Source: Prevotella sp. (GTDB taxonomy: Bacteria; Bacteroidota; Bacteroidia; Bacteroidales; Bacteroidaceae). Taken from it: 64,000 nt of DNA. The stretch lies in contig DLZV01000008.1 in assembly GCA_003447235.1 (NCBI GenBank), positions 79,060-143,059 on the forward strand. Direction: 5' to 3'. The position numbers were made by a program, and so were the translations under genes. Within the stretch, counting starts at the first letter, position 1. Every line of letters starts with the position of its first letter. Shown piece by piece: positions 16,514-24,393 of this stretch. The notes beneath the pieces are model-generated. The model was not told where the DNA came from, made no database searches, and saw nothing but the letters and a program-made list of their open reading frames with translations.

Positions 16514-17854
16514 ATGGACTGGCTTCGACTCATTTCCAACAAGCGGCTGGGACAGGAAACGCGCCACCCGCTACGCCATGACGACCGATCGGAGTTTAAG
16601 CGCGACGGCGACCGACTGATCTATTCGGCTCCGTTTCGACGTTTGCAGAACAAGACGCAGGTCTTCCCGCTCCCAGGGTCGGTCTTTGTCCACAACCGAT
16701 TGACCCACTCCTTGGAGGTATCATCGCTGGGAAAGTCGCTGGGCGACGACGTGGCACGCATCCTCACGGATCGACACCCACACCTCCGCGGGACACTTTT
16801 CGAGGAGATTGGTACGATAGTGCAGACTGCAGGACTTGCCCACGATATGGGCAATCCTCCTTTCGGACATAGTGGCGAGCAAGCGATACAGAGTTTCTTC
16901 ACAGAAGGACCTGGCAGCGACCTGAAGAAAAAGGTGAGCGCGCGCTTCTGGGATGACATCACCCACTTCGAGGGCAATGCCAACGCCTTCCGCCTGCTTA
17001 CTCACCAGTTTCAGGGTCGTCGTTTCGGTGGATTCGTCATGACCTATTCGACATTGGCGGCTATCGTCAAATACCCGTTCAGTTCCAATTTGGCAGGCTC
17101 GCACGGCAAGTTTGGCTTCTTCGAATCAGAGCGCGAGGACTTCGAGCGCATTGCTGAGGACCTCGGCATGCGCTGCTTGGAGCACGGCGAAGGTACTTCC
17201 GTCCGCTATGCGCGTCATCCGTTGGTGTTTCTGATGGAAGCTGCAGACGACATCTGCTATGAGATCATGGATATCGAGGATGCCCACAAACTACACCTAT
17301 TATCGTTTGAGGAGACTGCCGACCTACTCCTGGGCTTCTTTGATGAGCGAGAAAGACAAGGCATTCGCCAGCGTCTGATAGAGGAGGAGGTGACAGACGA
17401 AAACGAGCAGGTAGTGTATATGCGTGCCTGTGCAGTCGGTGCTTTGGAACGGGAATGCGTACAGGCGTTTGTCAATCACGAGGAAGAGATACTTGAAGGA
17501 TCCTTTCAAGGACCGCTCGTCAGACATATCAACGAACTCCAACGCCAAGCGTACTGCCGTTGCTCTGAGGTGTCGAAGGCCAAAATATACCGCTCCAAAC
17601 CAGTTCTCGACGTGGAACTGTCGGGCTATAAGATCATGGAGACCCTCATGGAAGCCCTAATCAATGCGGCAGTAGAGCCAGAGAAATATCACAGCCAGCA
17701 ACTCATCCGTCGCTTTTCGAGCCAGTACGACATCCACAACCCGTCGCTGGAGAAACGCGTCATGGCCGTCATCGACTATATCAGTGGCATGACGGATGTC
17801 TATGCGCTCGACATCTATCAGAAAATCAATGGCATCAGTTTGCCGATAGTATAG
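16514..17854 (+). CDS. dgt: Deoxyguanosinetriphosphate triphosphohydrolase (dGTPase)
   Basis: 446 residues of the HD-superfamily dNTPase group, which cleave dGTP (or dNTPs) to the nucleoside and triphosphate. Seen: N-terminal RHDDRSEFKRDGDRLIYSAPFRRLQ with the His/Arg surroundings of the first metal ligand, HNRLTHSLEVS, then HD at H110-D111 in AHDMGNPPFGHSGEQA, and a later HPLVFLMEAADDICY motif. All metal ligands appear intact. Third gene of the flippase operon, 24 bases after the preceding stop. Enzymes of this group adjust dNTP pools and can limit phage replication; the exact substrate range is not readable from sequence. Confidence 0.93.
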   Translation: MDWLRLISNKRLGQETRHPLRHDDRSEFKRDGDRLIYSAPFRRLQNKTQVFPLPGSVFVHNRLTHSLEVSSLGKSLGDDVARILTDRHPHLRGTLFEEIGTIVQTAGLAHDMGNPPFGHSGEQAIQSFFTEGPGSDLKKKVSARFWDDITHFEGNANAFRLLTHQFQGRRFGGFVMTYSTLAAIVKYPFSSNLAGSHGKFGFFESEREDFERIAEDLGMRCLEHGEGTSVRYARHPLVFLMEAADDICYEIMDIEDAHKLHLLSFEETADLLLGFFDERERQGIRQRLIEEEVTDENEQVVYMRACAVGALERECVQAFVNHEEEILEGSFQGPLVRHINELQRQAYCRCSEVSKAKIYRSKPVLDVELSGYKIMETLMEALINAAVEPEKYHSQQLIRRFSSQYDIHNPSLEKRVMAVIDYISGMTDVYALDIYQKINGISLPIV

Positions 17855-17964
17855 AATCAGCGTTAGCCTTGCGGGCTATCGCTTGCTGACAAGCGCAATA
17901 AAACATCCTGAGGGGCACGACTTCGGAAAGAAGTCGCGTCGATAGTAGTTAGTGAAAGGGGTGG

Positions 17965-18624
17965 TTATTGTATTTCCAAGAGGCGTTCTCCTTGTGTGGT
18001 TGCCACACGGAGGCACACCTTGCCAACCTCGTGAAGCACTGCTGCAGGTACGCTGACGCACGCATCCTGAGAATAATAGTCGGGCACGTCGTTCTGGTCA
18101 TGTGCTAAAGTGAGCCAACAACAGCGTGTGCCATCAGCAAGGGTGGTGACAGAATCGCGCACGATCCCTATCTTTTGTTGCGTAGGAGCATTTTCCTTGC
18201 GTCCCACCTTGATCGTGAGCACCAGGTTAAGATAGCGCTTGTCAGCCGAAAACCATGCTCGTGCATTGCCAATAGGGTCTTTCTTGACCGCCATTCCTTC
18301 TTTCCGATCCACGACGCCGGCCATCAAGACGGGAGTAAGGCCTTTGACGCTGGTCACTCCTTCGACCACCTGCCCATGGTAGAGCAAAGCACGACAAGTG
18401 GTGTCGGCTTTCTGCTTCAGCCATTGAGCCTGATAAGGAGGGGAAAAGGTGAGCCGCTGCCCGCCATCGGTGACGGCATAGGCCACCAATCCGTTGCCAT
18501 TGGTCGTCACATCGGCCCATTCAGCAGAAAGATAAGACAACGGAGTGTCACCACTATCATAGGAATCGGTTGTGCAAGCAGCCAGCAGGGCAGACCATAT
18601 CGCCACAAAGATTATCTTTCTCAT
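17965..18624 (-). CDS. NigD-like outer-membrane lipoprotein
   Basis: 219 residues with lipoprotein signal LLAAC (Cys17). The body is beta-rich; the pattern VAYAVTDGGQRLTFS followed by CRALLYHGQVVEGV and a C-terminal YLNLVLTIKVG resembles NigD-like proteins, which join an OB-like N-terminal domain to a C-terminal beta domain. The family was named from a bacteriocin-operon gene in Prevotella nigrescens, but most members have no known function and no bacteriocin gene is seen here. It lies 78 bases downstream of the DeoR regulator on the same strand and may share its transcript. Confidence 0.65.
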   Translation of the reverse strand: MRKIIFVAIWSALLAACTTDSYDSGDTPLSYLSAEWADVTTNGNGLVAYAVTDGGQRLTFSPPYQAQWLKQKADTTCRALLYHGQVVEGVTSVKGLTPVLMAGVVDRKEGMAVKKDPIGNARAWFSADKRYLNLVLTIKVGRKENAPTQQKIGIVRDSVTTLADGTRCCWLTLAHDQNDVPDYYSQDACVSVPAAVLHEVGKVCLRVATTQGERLLEIQ

Positions 18625-18702
18625 CCGCAGTAACCTTGATTAGTTTCCACCCTACTCACACCATTCGCTTTTCTTTCTCTCTATTCCTTTGCTGTCACAG
18701 GA

Positions 18703-19494
18703 TCAAAGCATCGTGACGGAGGCGTTGCCACCATTAACGACAATCACCTCAATACCCATTTCCTCCAAAGCGGTACGGTCCGTGGGACGGATATTGCCGT
18801 CGGTGATAATCACATCGACCTCGTCCATACCACAAATCTTCGCAAAACCACGGCGTCCAAACTTCGACGAGTCGGCAAGGACTATGTTCTTCTGTGCCAC
18901 CCCCATCATCACCTTATTGAGATGGGCCTCACGAAGATCGGTCGTAGTGATGCCATACTCCAGGTCGATGCCATCGACACCAATAAAGAGTTTGCTAAAA
19001 GTGCAGCCAGCAAGCGTCTGCTCGCCATCGGGGCCTACTACCGAGAGACTGCTATGACGCAATCTGCCACCCAGCTGGATGACCTCTATCTCCGAATTGG
19101 CTGCCAAGGCCTCAGAAACCTTGATGGACGACGTGACCGCCGTGAACCTGGGACTGTGCTGAAGGCATTGTGCAAAAGCGGTAACTGTCGTGCCAGACGC
19201 GATGACAATGGAGTCGTTGGGCATGACAAGCTGGGCAGCTGCTGTGCCTATATTATATTTCTCCTCTGGAAAGAGCTTTTCCTTCTCGTTCACGGAACGG
19301 TTGGCCGTGAACGGATTGATCAGAATGGCCTTGCCATGACTACGGTATAAGCGTCCCTGGCGTTCCAAGTCGGTAAGGTCTTTGCGTATCGTAACCGCCG
19401 AGACCTGCAGGTTGTCGCTCAAAGCCGACACCAGAACCGACCCTTGCTTGAGCAGCTGGTCGAGGATGGCGGACTGTCTTTCTTCTTTGGTCAT
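18703..19494 (-). CDS. DeoR/GlpR-family transcriptional regulator
   Basis: 263 residues. N-terminal winged helix-turn-helix (about 5-58) with the DeoR signature LSDNLQVSAVTIRKDLTDLE, then the sugar-phosphate sensor domain (about 75-240), with IASGTTVTAFAQCL and GVDGIDLEYGITTTD resembling ribose-5-phosphate isomerase folds. Members usually repress sugar-catabolic operons until a phosphorylated sugar binds. No sugar operon adjoins it, so its target is unknown; the only neighbour on the same strand is the NigD-like lipoprotein. A -7 box lies at 19520-19513, giving a short leader of about 16 bases. Confidence 0.92.
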   Translation of the reverse strand: MTKEERQSAILDQLLKQGSVLVSALSDNLQVSAVTIRKDLTDLERQGRLYRSHGKAILINPFTANRSVNEKEKLFPEEKYNIGTAAAQLVMPNDSIVIASGTTVTAFAQCLQHSPRFTAVTSSIKVSEALAANSEIEVIQLGGRLRHSSLSVVGPDGEQTLAGCTFSKLFIGVDGIDLEYGITTTDLREAHLNKVMMGVAQKNIVLADSSKFGRRGFAKICGMDEVDVIITDGNIRPTDRTALEEMGIEVIVVNGGNASVTML

Positions 19495-19512
19495 AATTTA
19501 CATTGGTTTATA

Positions 19513-19520
19513 CAAAAGTA
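19513..19520 (-). promoter_or_regulatory. -7 box for the DeoR-family gene
   Basis: On the - strand the bases read TACTTTTG, 18 bases before the start codon. Confidence 0.62.
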
Positions 19521-19679
19521 AGCATTTCTCTTTAACCATCCCACCTCTGTTTCGTTGATTAACTTTATTTAAATGAAAAACAATCCAAAACAGCTATTTC
19601 GGGTATCTTTTTGCTTGCTTACGCAAGAGAAACGAAAGTCATTCACGATATCAGCGTCATTCAGAAACGAGATAAAACA

Positions 19680-20570
19680 TCAACTTTTGCGGAATGTGGA
19701 CGGACTGACTCCGACATGATCCTTGAAGAATTTTCCAAGGAAACTCTGGTTGGGGAAGTTCAAATACTCCGCAATCTCCTTGATGCTCTTATCTGAATTT
19801 TTCAGCAACAGACGCAGTTCCAACACGACATAGTAGTCTATCCATTCGTTGGGCGTTCGCTTGCTGATGGTCTTGATGGTTTCGGATAGATATTTTGGGG
19901 TGATACAAAGCTGATGGGCATACCAACTGACGCGCCGCTCTTGCTTAAAATGGTCGCGGACCAGACGGATATAGTTGAAGAACACTACCTCACCGCGCGA
20001 GAACCGCTTCTTTTCCCCCATTTGGTAGCGGTAGATGACGTTACTCATGTCGTAGATGAGTGCCTTCATCAGGGTGCTGACGAGTTCCCGACGGAAGTGG
20101 TGCTCAGGCTCCAGGATCTTTGCTATGATGGTGTCGATATAACTGGACAACACATTCGCCTCTCTTTCCGTCAACGAAAAGACAGGATGGAGCCGGGAAA
20201 AGAGGAAAAGCGTATTGAGGTCGCGGATGCCAGCGACGATATCGTTGAAGAAGTCATACGAGATCATAATCGCTATGCCGTCACAATCATCCGAGGCAAG
20301 GAAGTTCTCTATCAGCTGGCCTTCCCCGACGATGATGACATCGCCCTGCTTGATACGTGACGCCTTGGCATCGACCGTATAGCTGGCCTCTCCCTGGGTG
20401 CAGAGAGCAAAGAAAAGACATTGCATCCGGCACGACTTCCACGGCAGAGGTACCTCACTAAAATGCTCATAGACAAGAAAATCCTCGCCTATGAAATGTC
20501 CCTTAGGATAGAAATCTCTCGCCTGAGCGACACTTACCTCTATAAAACTGCTCTCGTCCATTATATACAT
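19680..20570 (-). CDS. AraC-family transcriptional regulator
   Basis: 296 residues. A cupin-like sensor region (about 30-150; GEASYTVDAKASRIKQGDVIIV) precedes a C-terminal AraC/XylS DNA-binding domain (about 195-296) with two helix-turn-helix motifs: WYAHQLCITPKYLSETIK and IKEIAEYLNFPNQSFLGKFF. Such orphan AraC proteins in Bacteroidales often act in stress or carbon control, but no target is visible. Two in-frame ATGs (20570 and 20561) are possible starts. No TAnnTTTG box was found upstream; an inverted repeat lies there at 20572-20600. Confidence 0.9.
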   Translation of the reverse strand: MYIMDESSFIEVSVAQARDFYPKGHFIGEDFLVYEHFSEVPLPWKSCRMQCLFFALCTQGEASYTVDAKASRIKQGDVIIVGEGQLIENFLASDDCDGIAIMISYDFFNDIVAGIRDLNTLFLFSRLHPVFSLTEREANVLSSYIDTIIAKILEPEHHFRRELVSTLMKALIYDMSNVIYRYQMGEKKRFSRGEVVFFNYIRLVRDHFKQERRVSWYAHQLCITPKYLSETIKTISKRTPNEWIDYYVVLELRLLLKNSDKSIKEIAEYLNFPNQSFLGKFFKDHVGVSPSTFRKS

Positions 20571-20571
20571 T

Positions 20572-20600
20572 CCCCACCTCTCCCAAAGGAGGAGGTGGGG
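20572..20600. repeat. Inverted repeat between gyrB and the AraC gene
   Basis: CCCCACCTC (20572-20580) pairs perfectly with GAGGTGGGG (20592-20600) around a short purine loop. It lies about 94 bases past the gyrB stop and just upstream of the AraC start. On the - strand it lacks a U-tract, so either a weak gyrB terminator or an operator for the AraC gene is possible. Confidence 0.5.
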
Positions 20601-20693
20601 GATTCGGTTTTATTCTATTTAAGTCATACTCCGACCACCCTGCGTAGCCTCATCGTGATCTCGTCACACACGGGCTACCCATCCACAAGTCGC

Positions 20694-22670
20694 TTATGCG
20701 TCGATGTTGGCGTAGGTGGCATTGGCCTCTATAAACTCGCGACGCGGCTCCACGTCGTCGCCCATGAGCATCGAGAAGATCTCGTCGGCCTCAGCAGCAT
20801 TCTCAATCGTCACCTGCTTGAGCAGACGCGTCTTCGGATCCATGGTCGTCTCCCACAGCTGCTCGGGATTCATCTCTCCCAAACCTTTGTAGCGCTGTGT
20901 ATGAACACCCTTGCCGTCCTCCACGCCATTGGCGTATTTGTCGAGGAAGATCTGGCGCTGCTGCTCGGTGTAGCAATACTCCGAAATCTTCTTGTAGGTA
21001 CACTTATAGAGCGGCGGCGTAGCGATATAGAGGTGTCCCTCCTCGATGACGCGCGGCATGTAGCGATAGAAAAGCGTCATAATGAGCGTGTCGATGTGCG
21101 AGCCATCGACATCGGCATCGGTCATGATGATAATCTTGTCGTAGCGGAGCTTGTCGGTATTGGCCTCAAAGTCATCCTGGCCGTCATCCACACCAAAGCG
21201 GACACCGATGGACTGGATGATATTCATCACCGACTCTGCCTCGAACACACGATGGCGCTGCACCTTCTCCACATTCAGGATCTTACCACGAAGCGGCAAA
21301 ATAGCCTGGGTGTATCGGTCGCGGCCCTGCTTGGCTGATCCTCCTGCCGAGTCGCCCTCGACCAGGAATATCTCAGCGCGCTTCGGATCACGTATGGAGC
21401 AGTCGGCAAGTTTGCCAGGAAGGCCACCACCACTCATCACGTTCTTGCGCTGCACACTCTCGCGAGCCTTGCGTGCGGCAATACGTGCCGTGGCTGCCAG
21501 CACCACCTTGTTGCAAATAAGCTTCGCCTCGTCGGGATGCTCCTCCAGATAGTCGGCCAAAGCTTCGCCGACAGCCTGCTGCACTGCTCCCGAGACCTCG
21601 CTATTGCCGAGCTTCGTCTTGGTCTGACCCTCAAACTGGGGTTCAGCCACCTTGATGGAGATGACGGCCGTCAAGCCCTCACGGAAGTCGTCGCCCACAA
21701 TGTCGATCTTCGCCTTCTCAATCTGCTTTGAGATCTGGGTGTCGTTGTCGGCATAAGCCTTCAGCGTCCTGGTCAGCGCGGTACGGAATCCCGTGACGTG
21801 GGTACCACCCTCGATGGTGTTGATATTGTTGACGTATGAATGAAGATTCTCATTGTAGTCCGTGTTGTACATGATAGCCACCTCGATGGGCACGCCCTGC
21901 TTCTCGGTCTTCAGGTAGATGACATCATCGAAGAGGTGGGTGCGATGGCGGTCGATGTAGCGGACAAACTCCTTGAGGCCCTCCTTGGCATGGAACACCT
22001 CCTGGCGTGTCTTGCCCGTCTCGGGATCAGGATGCTCATCCGTCAGGGTAATCTTCACGCCGGCGTTGAGGTAGGCCAGCTCCCGCATACGACGTGCGAT
22101 GATTTCCCACTTGAAAGTCGTTGTGGTGAAGATAGTGCCGTCGGGCCAGAACTGCTGTCTCGTACCGTGCTTGTCCGTCTTTCCAACAATCTTCACGGGA
22201 TACAAAGGCTTGCCCTGCTCATATTCCTGCTGGTAGATATTGCCGTCACGAAAGACCTGCGACATCATGTGCGTGGAGAGCGCATTCACACAACTCACAC
22301 CCACACCATGCAGACCGCCAGACACCTTGTACGAGCCCTTGTCGAACTTACCGCCCGCATGGAGGACAGTCATAACCACCTCCAGCGCGCTTTTGTGGAG
22401 CTTCTTGTGTTCATCGACAGGGATTCCACGACCGTCATCCTCCACGACAATCGATCCATCCGCACAGATCGTCACCTCGATGTGGCTGCAATAGCCCGCC
22501 ATGGCCTCGTCGATGGAGTTGTCCACCGTCTCGTTGATGAGATGATGGAGACCCTTCTCGCTGATGTCGCCGATATACATGGCTGGACGCTTGCGCACAG
22601 CTTCCAAACCTTCAAGGACTTGTATGTTACTGGCCGAATAATTTTGTTCGGCAGCCTGAATATCTTCCAT
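20694..22670 (-). CDS. gyrB: DNA gyrase subunit B
   Basis: 658 residues. GHKL ATPase domain (about 10-220) with NETVDNSIDEAMAG and DDGRGIPV; transducer domain; TOPRIM domain beginning with EGDSAGGSAKQGR (about residue 437) and containing DADVDGSHI; C-terminal QRYKGLGEMN. With GyrA it introduces negative supercoils using ATP and is the target of aminocoumarins. IMTDADVDGSHI and the short acidic insertions separate it clearly from metazoan topoisomerase II; the PGKLADCS region fits gyrase rather than ParE, though the two are hard to tell apart without comparison. It lies downstream of rpsT but has its own -7 box. Confidence 0.95.
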   Translation of the reverse strand: MEDIQAAEQNYSASNIQVLEGLEAVRKRPAMYIGDISEKGLHHLINETVDNSIDEAMAGYCSHIEVTICADGSIVVEDDGRGIPVDEHKKLHKSALEVVMTVLHAGGKFDKGSYKVSGGLHGVGVSCVNALSTHMMSQVFRDGNIYQQEYEQGKPLYPVKIVGKTDKHGTRQQFWPDGTIFTTTTFKWEIIARRMRELAYLNAGVKITLTDEHPDPETGKTRQEVFHAKEGLKEFVRYIDRHRTHLFDDVIYLKTEKQGVPIEVAIMYNTDYNENLHSYVNNINTIEGGTHVTGFRTALTRTLKAYADNDTQISKQIEKAKIDIVGDDFREGLTAVISIKVAEPQFEGQTKTKLGNSEVSGAVQQAVGEALADYLEEHPDEAKLICNKVVLAATARIAARKARESVQRKNVMSGGGLPGKLADCSIRDPKRAEIFLVEGDSAGGSAKQGRDRYTQAILPLRGKILNVEKVQRHRVFEAESVMNIIQSIGVRFGVDDGQDDFEANTDKLRYDKIIIMTDADVDGSHIDTLIMTLFYRYMPRVIEEGHLYIATPPLYKCTYKKISEYCYTEQQRQIFLDKYANGVEDGKGVHTQRYKGLGEMNPEQLWETTMDPKTRLLKQVTIENAAEADEIFSMLMGDDVEPRREFIEANATYANIDA

Positions 22671-22696
22671 GTTGCTTCATTTTCTTTTATAGACCG

Positions 22697-22704
22697 CAAA
22701 GGTA
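22697..22704 (-). promoter_or_regulatory. -7 box for gyrB
   Basis: On the - strand it reads TACCTTTG, 26 bases before the gyrB start. The remaining gap to rpsT (22705-22925) holds the rpsT terminator and nothing else supported. Confidence 0.65.
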
Positions 22705-22835
22705 CGAAAAAACATGCGAATACGGAAATTTTTAATCGCCAAATCCCACGCTTTCGCCCACCCAGGCGGTTAGGAACCAAGCTTTTTCCGACTTTGTCGC
22801 TTTTCACACACACCAAGACACGAACCATTGGAACG

Positions 22836-22880
22836 CAAAAGGGCATCCATCACACATCATATAGATATGCAATGGATGCC
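22836..22880 (-). terminator. Intrinsic terminator of rpsT
   Basis: On the - strand GGCATCCAT (22880-22872) pairs with ATGGATGCC (22850-22842), then CTTTTGCG. It lies about 45 bases after the rpsT stop. Confidence 0.75.
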
Positions 22881-22925
22881 TTCGTTGGTGCTATAGACTT
22901 ATAGAACCCTTTGAAAAGTTCTTAT

Positions 22926-23180
22926 TTATCCGAGAGCAACGATGTGCTTAGTGAGGCTTGACTTGAGGTTGGCCGCCTTATTCTTGTGAATAATGTTGGT
23001 CTTAGCCAGCTTGTCCAGCATCTTCTGCACAGTCGGATACAGCTTCAGAGCTGTCTCCTTGTCCGTCGTGGCACGCAGTTTGCGAACGGCATTGCGCATC
23101 GTCTTAGCATAATACTTATTATGAAGCGTGCGAACCTTCTCCTGACGGATTCTCTTCAACGATGATTTGTGATTTGCCAT
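22926..23180 (-). CDS. rpsT: 30S ribosomal protein S20
   Basis: 84 residues, strongly basic and helical, opening [21 protein letters not shown], the S20 signature, with a C-terminal [15 protein letters not shown]20 binds 16S rRNA in the body of the 30S subunit. It lies 34 bases downstream of tRNA-Glu on the same strand, so the two share a transcript from the promoter at 23339-23308. The gyrB-rpsT-tRNA-Glu-recO order is one I associate with Bacteroidales genomes. Confidence 0.96.
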   Translation of the reverse strand: MANHKSSLKRIRQEKVRTLHNKYYAKTMRNAVRKLRATTDKETALKLYPTVQKMLDKLAKTNIIHKNKAANLKSSLTKHIVALG

Positions 23181-23214
23181 CTTTACTTGTTTTCTTCTTT
23201 TTTTTATTTTCTTG

Positions 23215-23286
23215 CAGTCCCTAGCAGAGTCGAACTGCTCTTTAGAGAATGAAAATCTCTCGTCCTAACCGATAGACGAAGGGACC
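23215..23286 (-). tRNA. tRNA-Glu (anticodon TTC)
   Basis: On the - strand the 72 bases fold as a full cloverleaf: acceptor GGTCCCT with AGGGACT (ending in G-T), a D-arm, anticodon stem AGAGA/TCTCT with loop TTTTCAT giving anticodon TTC, and T-arm AGCAG/CTGCT with loop TTCGACT. Discriminator base is G, as usual for tRNA-Glu. CCA is not encoded. It reads GAA and GAG codons and is co-transcribed with rpsT. Confidence 0.96.
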
Positions 23287-23307
23287 CCTGCTAAATTTTT
23301 GCGGGTG

Positions 23308-23339
23308 CAAAGTTACTGCTTTTTTTCATTTCAGCCAAA
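23308..23339 (-). promoter_or_regulatory. Promoter of tRNA-Glu and rpsT
   Basis: On the - strand TTTG (23339-23336), a 20-base spacer, then TAACTTTG (23315-23308): full Bacteroidota consensus, 21 bases before the tRNA 5' end. Confidence 0.78.
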
Positions 23340-23420
23340 TATTGCCAAGTAAAAATTATCTAAATGGCTATATTTTTGTGCCTTAGCTGCAATACTTGGT
23401 GGTTTGTCTGGCTTTTTTCA

Positions 23421-23428
23421 TACCTTTG
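23421..23428 (+). promoter_or_regulatory. -7 box of a probable leaderless recO mRNA
   Basis: TACCTTTG ends five bases before the recO ATG at 23434. A second candidate box, TATTTTTG at 23371-23378, would give a leader of about 50 bases, so recO may have two promoters. Confidence 0.6.
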
Positions 23429-23433
23429 CACAC

Positions 23434-24168
23434 ATGGAAGAAGTGAAGACGCGGGCCATTGTGCTCCGTACCGTGAAGTATGGCGACAACGCCATCATCG
23501 CCGACTTACTCACCGAGGCACAAGGACGCGTGTCGTTTCTCGTACGCATCCCCAAGACGGCAAGGGGGCGAGTACGACGCCAGCACTTCCTGCCCCTGAC
23601 TCTTTTGAGTATCGACTACGACTTTCGCCTGCGCAGTTCTTTGCAGCGCTTGCGCGAGGTGCGCATAGACCAGCCCTACCTTCACATCCCGATCAATCCG
23701 TCGAAACAGGCCATCCTGCTCTTTCTCGCAGAGTTTCTCACCTACGCCACACGCGACGAACAGCAGAACGTCCCCCTTTTTCTCTTCATCCGTTCCAGCC
23801 TGCTATGGCTCGATGAGACCGAAGCGCGCTTTGCCAATTTCCACCTTGTCTTCATGGCGCGCATGAGCCGCTTCTTAGGATTCTGGCCCAACCTCGAAGA
23901 CTACCACGAGGGATGCTACTTCGACCTCCGTGGTGCAACGTTCACGCCGCTGCGTCCGCTCCATCCCGACTTTCTGCCACCCGAAGACGCTGCCCATGTC
24001 GGGTTGTTGATGCGCATCAGCTATCCCACTATGCACGTCTTTCTTCCGACACGCGAGGAGCGCAACCGCATCGCAGGGATCATGCTGTCCTACTATCGCC
24101 TCCACGTACCCAACATGCCCGATCTCCGTTCCCTTCCCGTGCTCCGCGAGCTGTTTGCAGGAGGATGA
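23434..24168 (+). CDS. recO: DNA repair protein RecO
   Basis: 244 residues. The N-terminal OB fold (RAIVLRTVKYGDNAIIADLLTE, ending in GRVSFLVR) and helical C-terminal half are typical of RecO, which binds SSB-coated single-stranded DNA and loads RecA in the RecFOR pathway. The zinc-finger cysteines present in some RecO proteins are absent, as in many Bacteroidales. ATG 23434 is chosen; it follows its -7 box by five bases. A 225-base gap with a hairpin-poor sequence and then the GH92 promoter follow. Confidence 0.9.
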   Translation: MEEVKTRAIVLRTVKYGDNAIIADLLTEAQGRVSFLVRIPKTARGRVRRQHFLPLTLLSIDYDFRLRSSLQRLREVRIDQPYLHIPINPSKQAILLFLAEFLTYATRDEQQNVPLFLFIRSSLLWLDETEARFANFHLVFMARMSRFLGFWPNLEDYHEGCYFDLRGATFTPLRPLHPDFLPPEDAAHVGLLMRISYPTMHVFLPTREERNRIAGIMLSYYRLHVPNMPDLRSLPVLRELFAGG

Positions 24169-24347
24169 CGACGAGGTCGGAGGATGGTCTCCAGAAACGG
24201 GACCTTCGCAGCCAAGTCACCCAGGGAAACTGTTCGGCAGGCATCCCACTCGCTATTAGGCAGACCATTCCTGCGATCCAGCAGCAAGTTTTGGCAATGG
24301 CGACAACCTTATCGTGTCAAACATTCGGACGAACCAGTTTTTTTTCG

Positions 24348-24355
24348 TACTTTTG
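24348..24355 (+). promoter_or_regulatory. -7 box for the GH92 gene
   Basis: TACTTTTG, 38 bases before the ATG at 24394; it lies before an earlier in-frame ATG at 24364 that would add ten residues ahead of the signal peptide. Confidence 0.6.
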
Positions 24356-24393
24356 CAGCATAGTTGCCACATAACCTTATAACGCTCGAAGAA

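Noticed and set aside
17965..18624. Bacteriocin operon suggested by the NigD-like protein
   Set aside because: No small peptide with a leader, no exporter and no immunity gene lies beside it.
18703..20570. DeoR and AraC regulators as controllers of the glycosidase cluster
   Set aside because: They are 4-6 kb away with gyrB, rpsT and recO between them; nothing in the sequence links them to the glycan genes.
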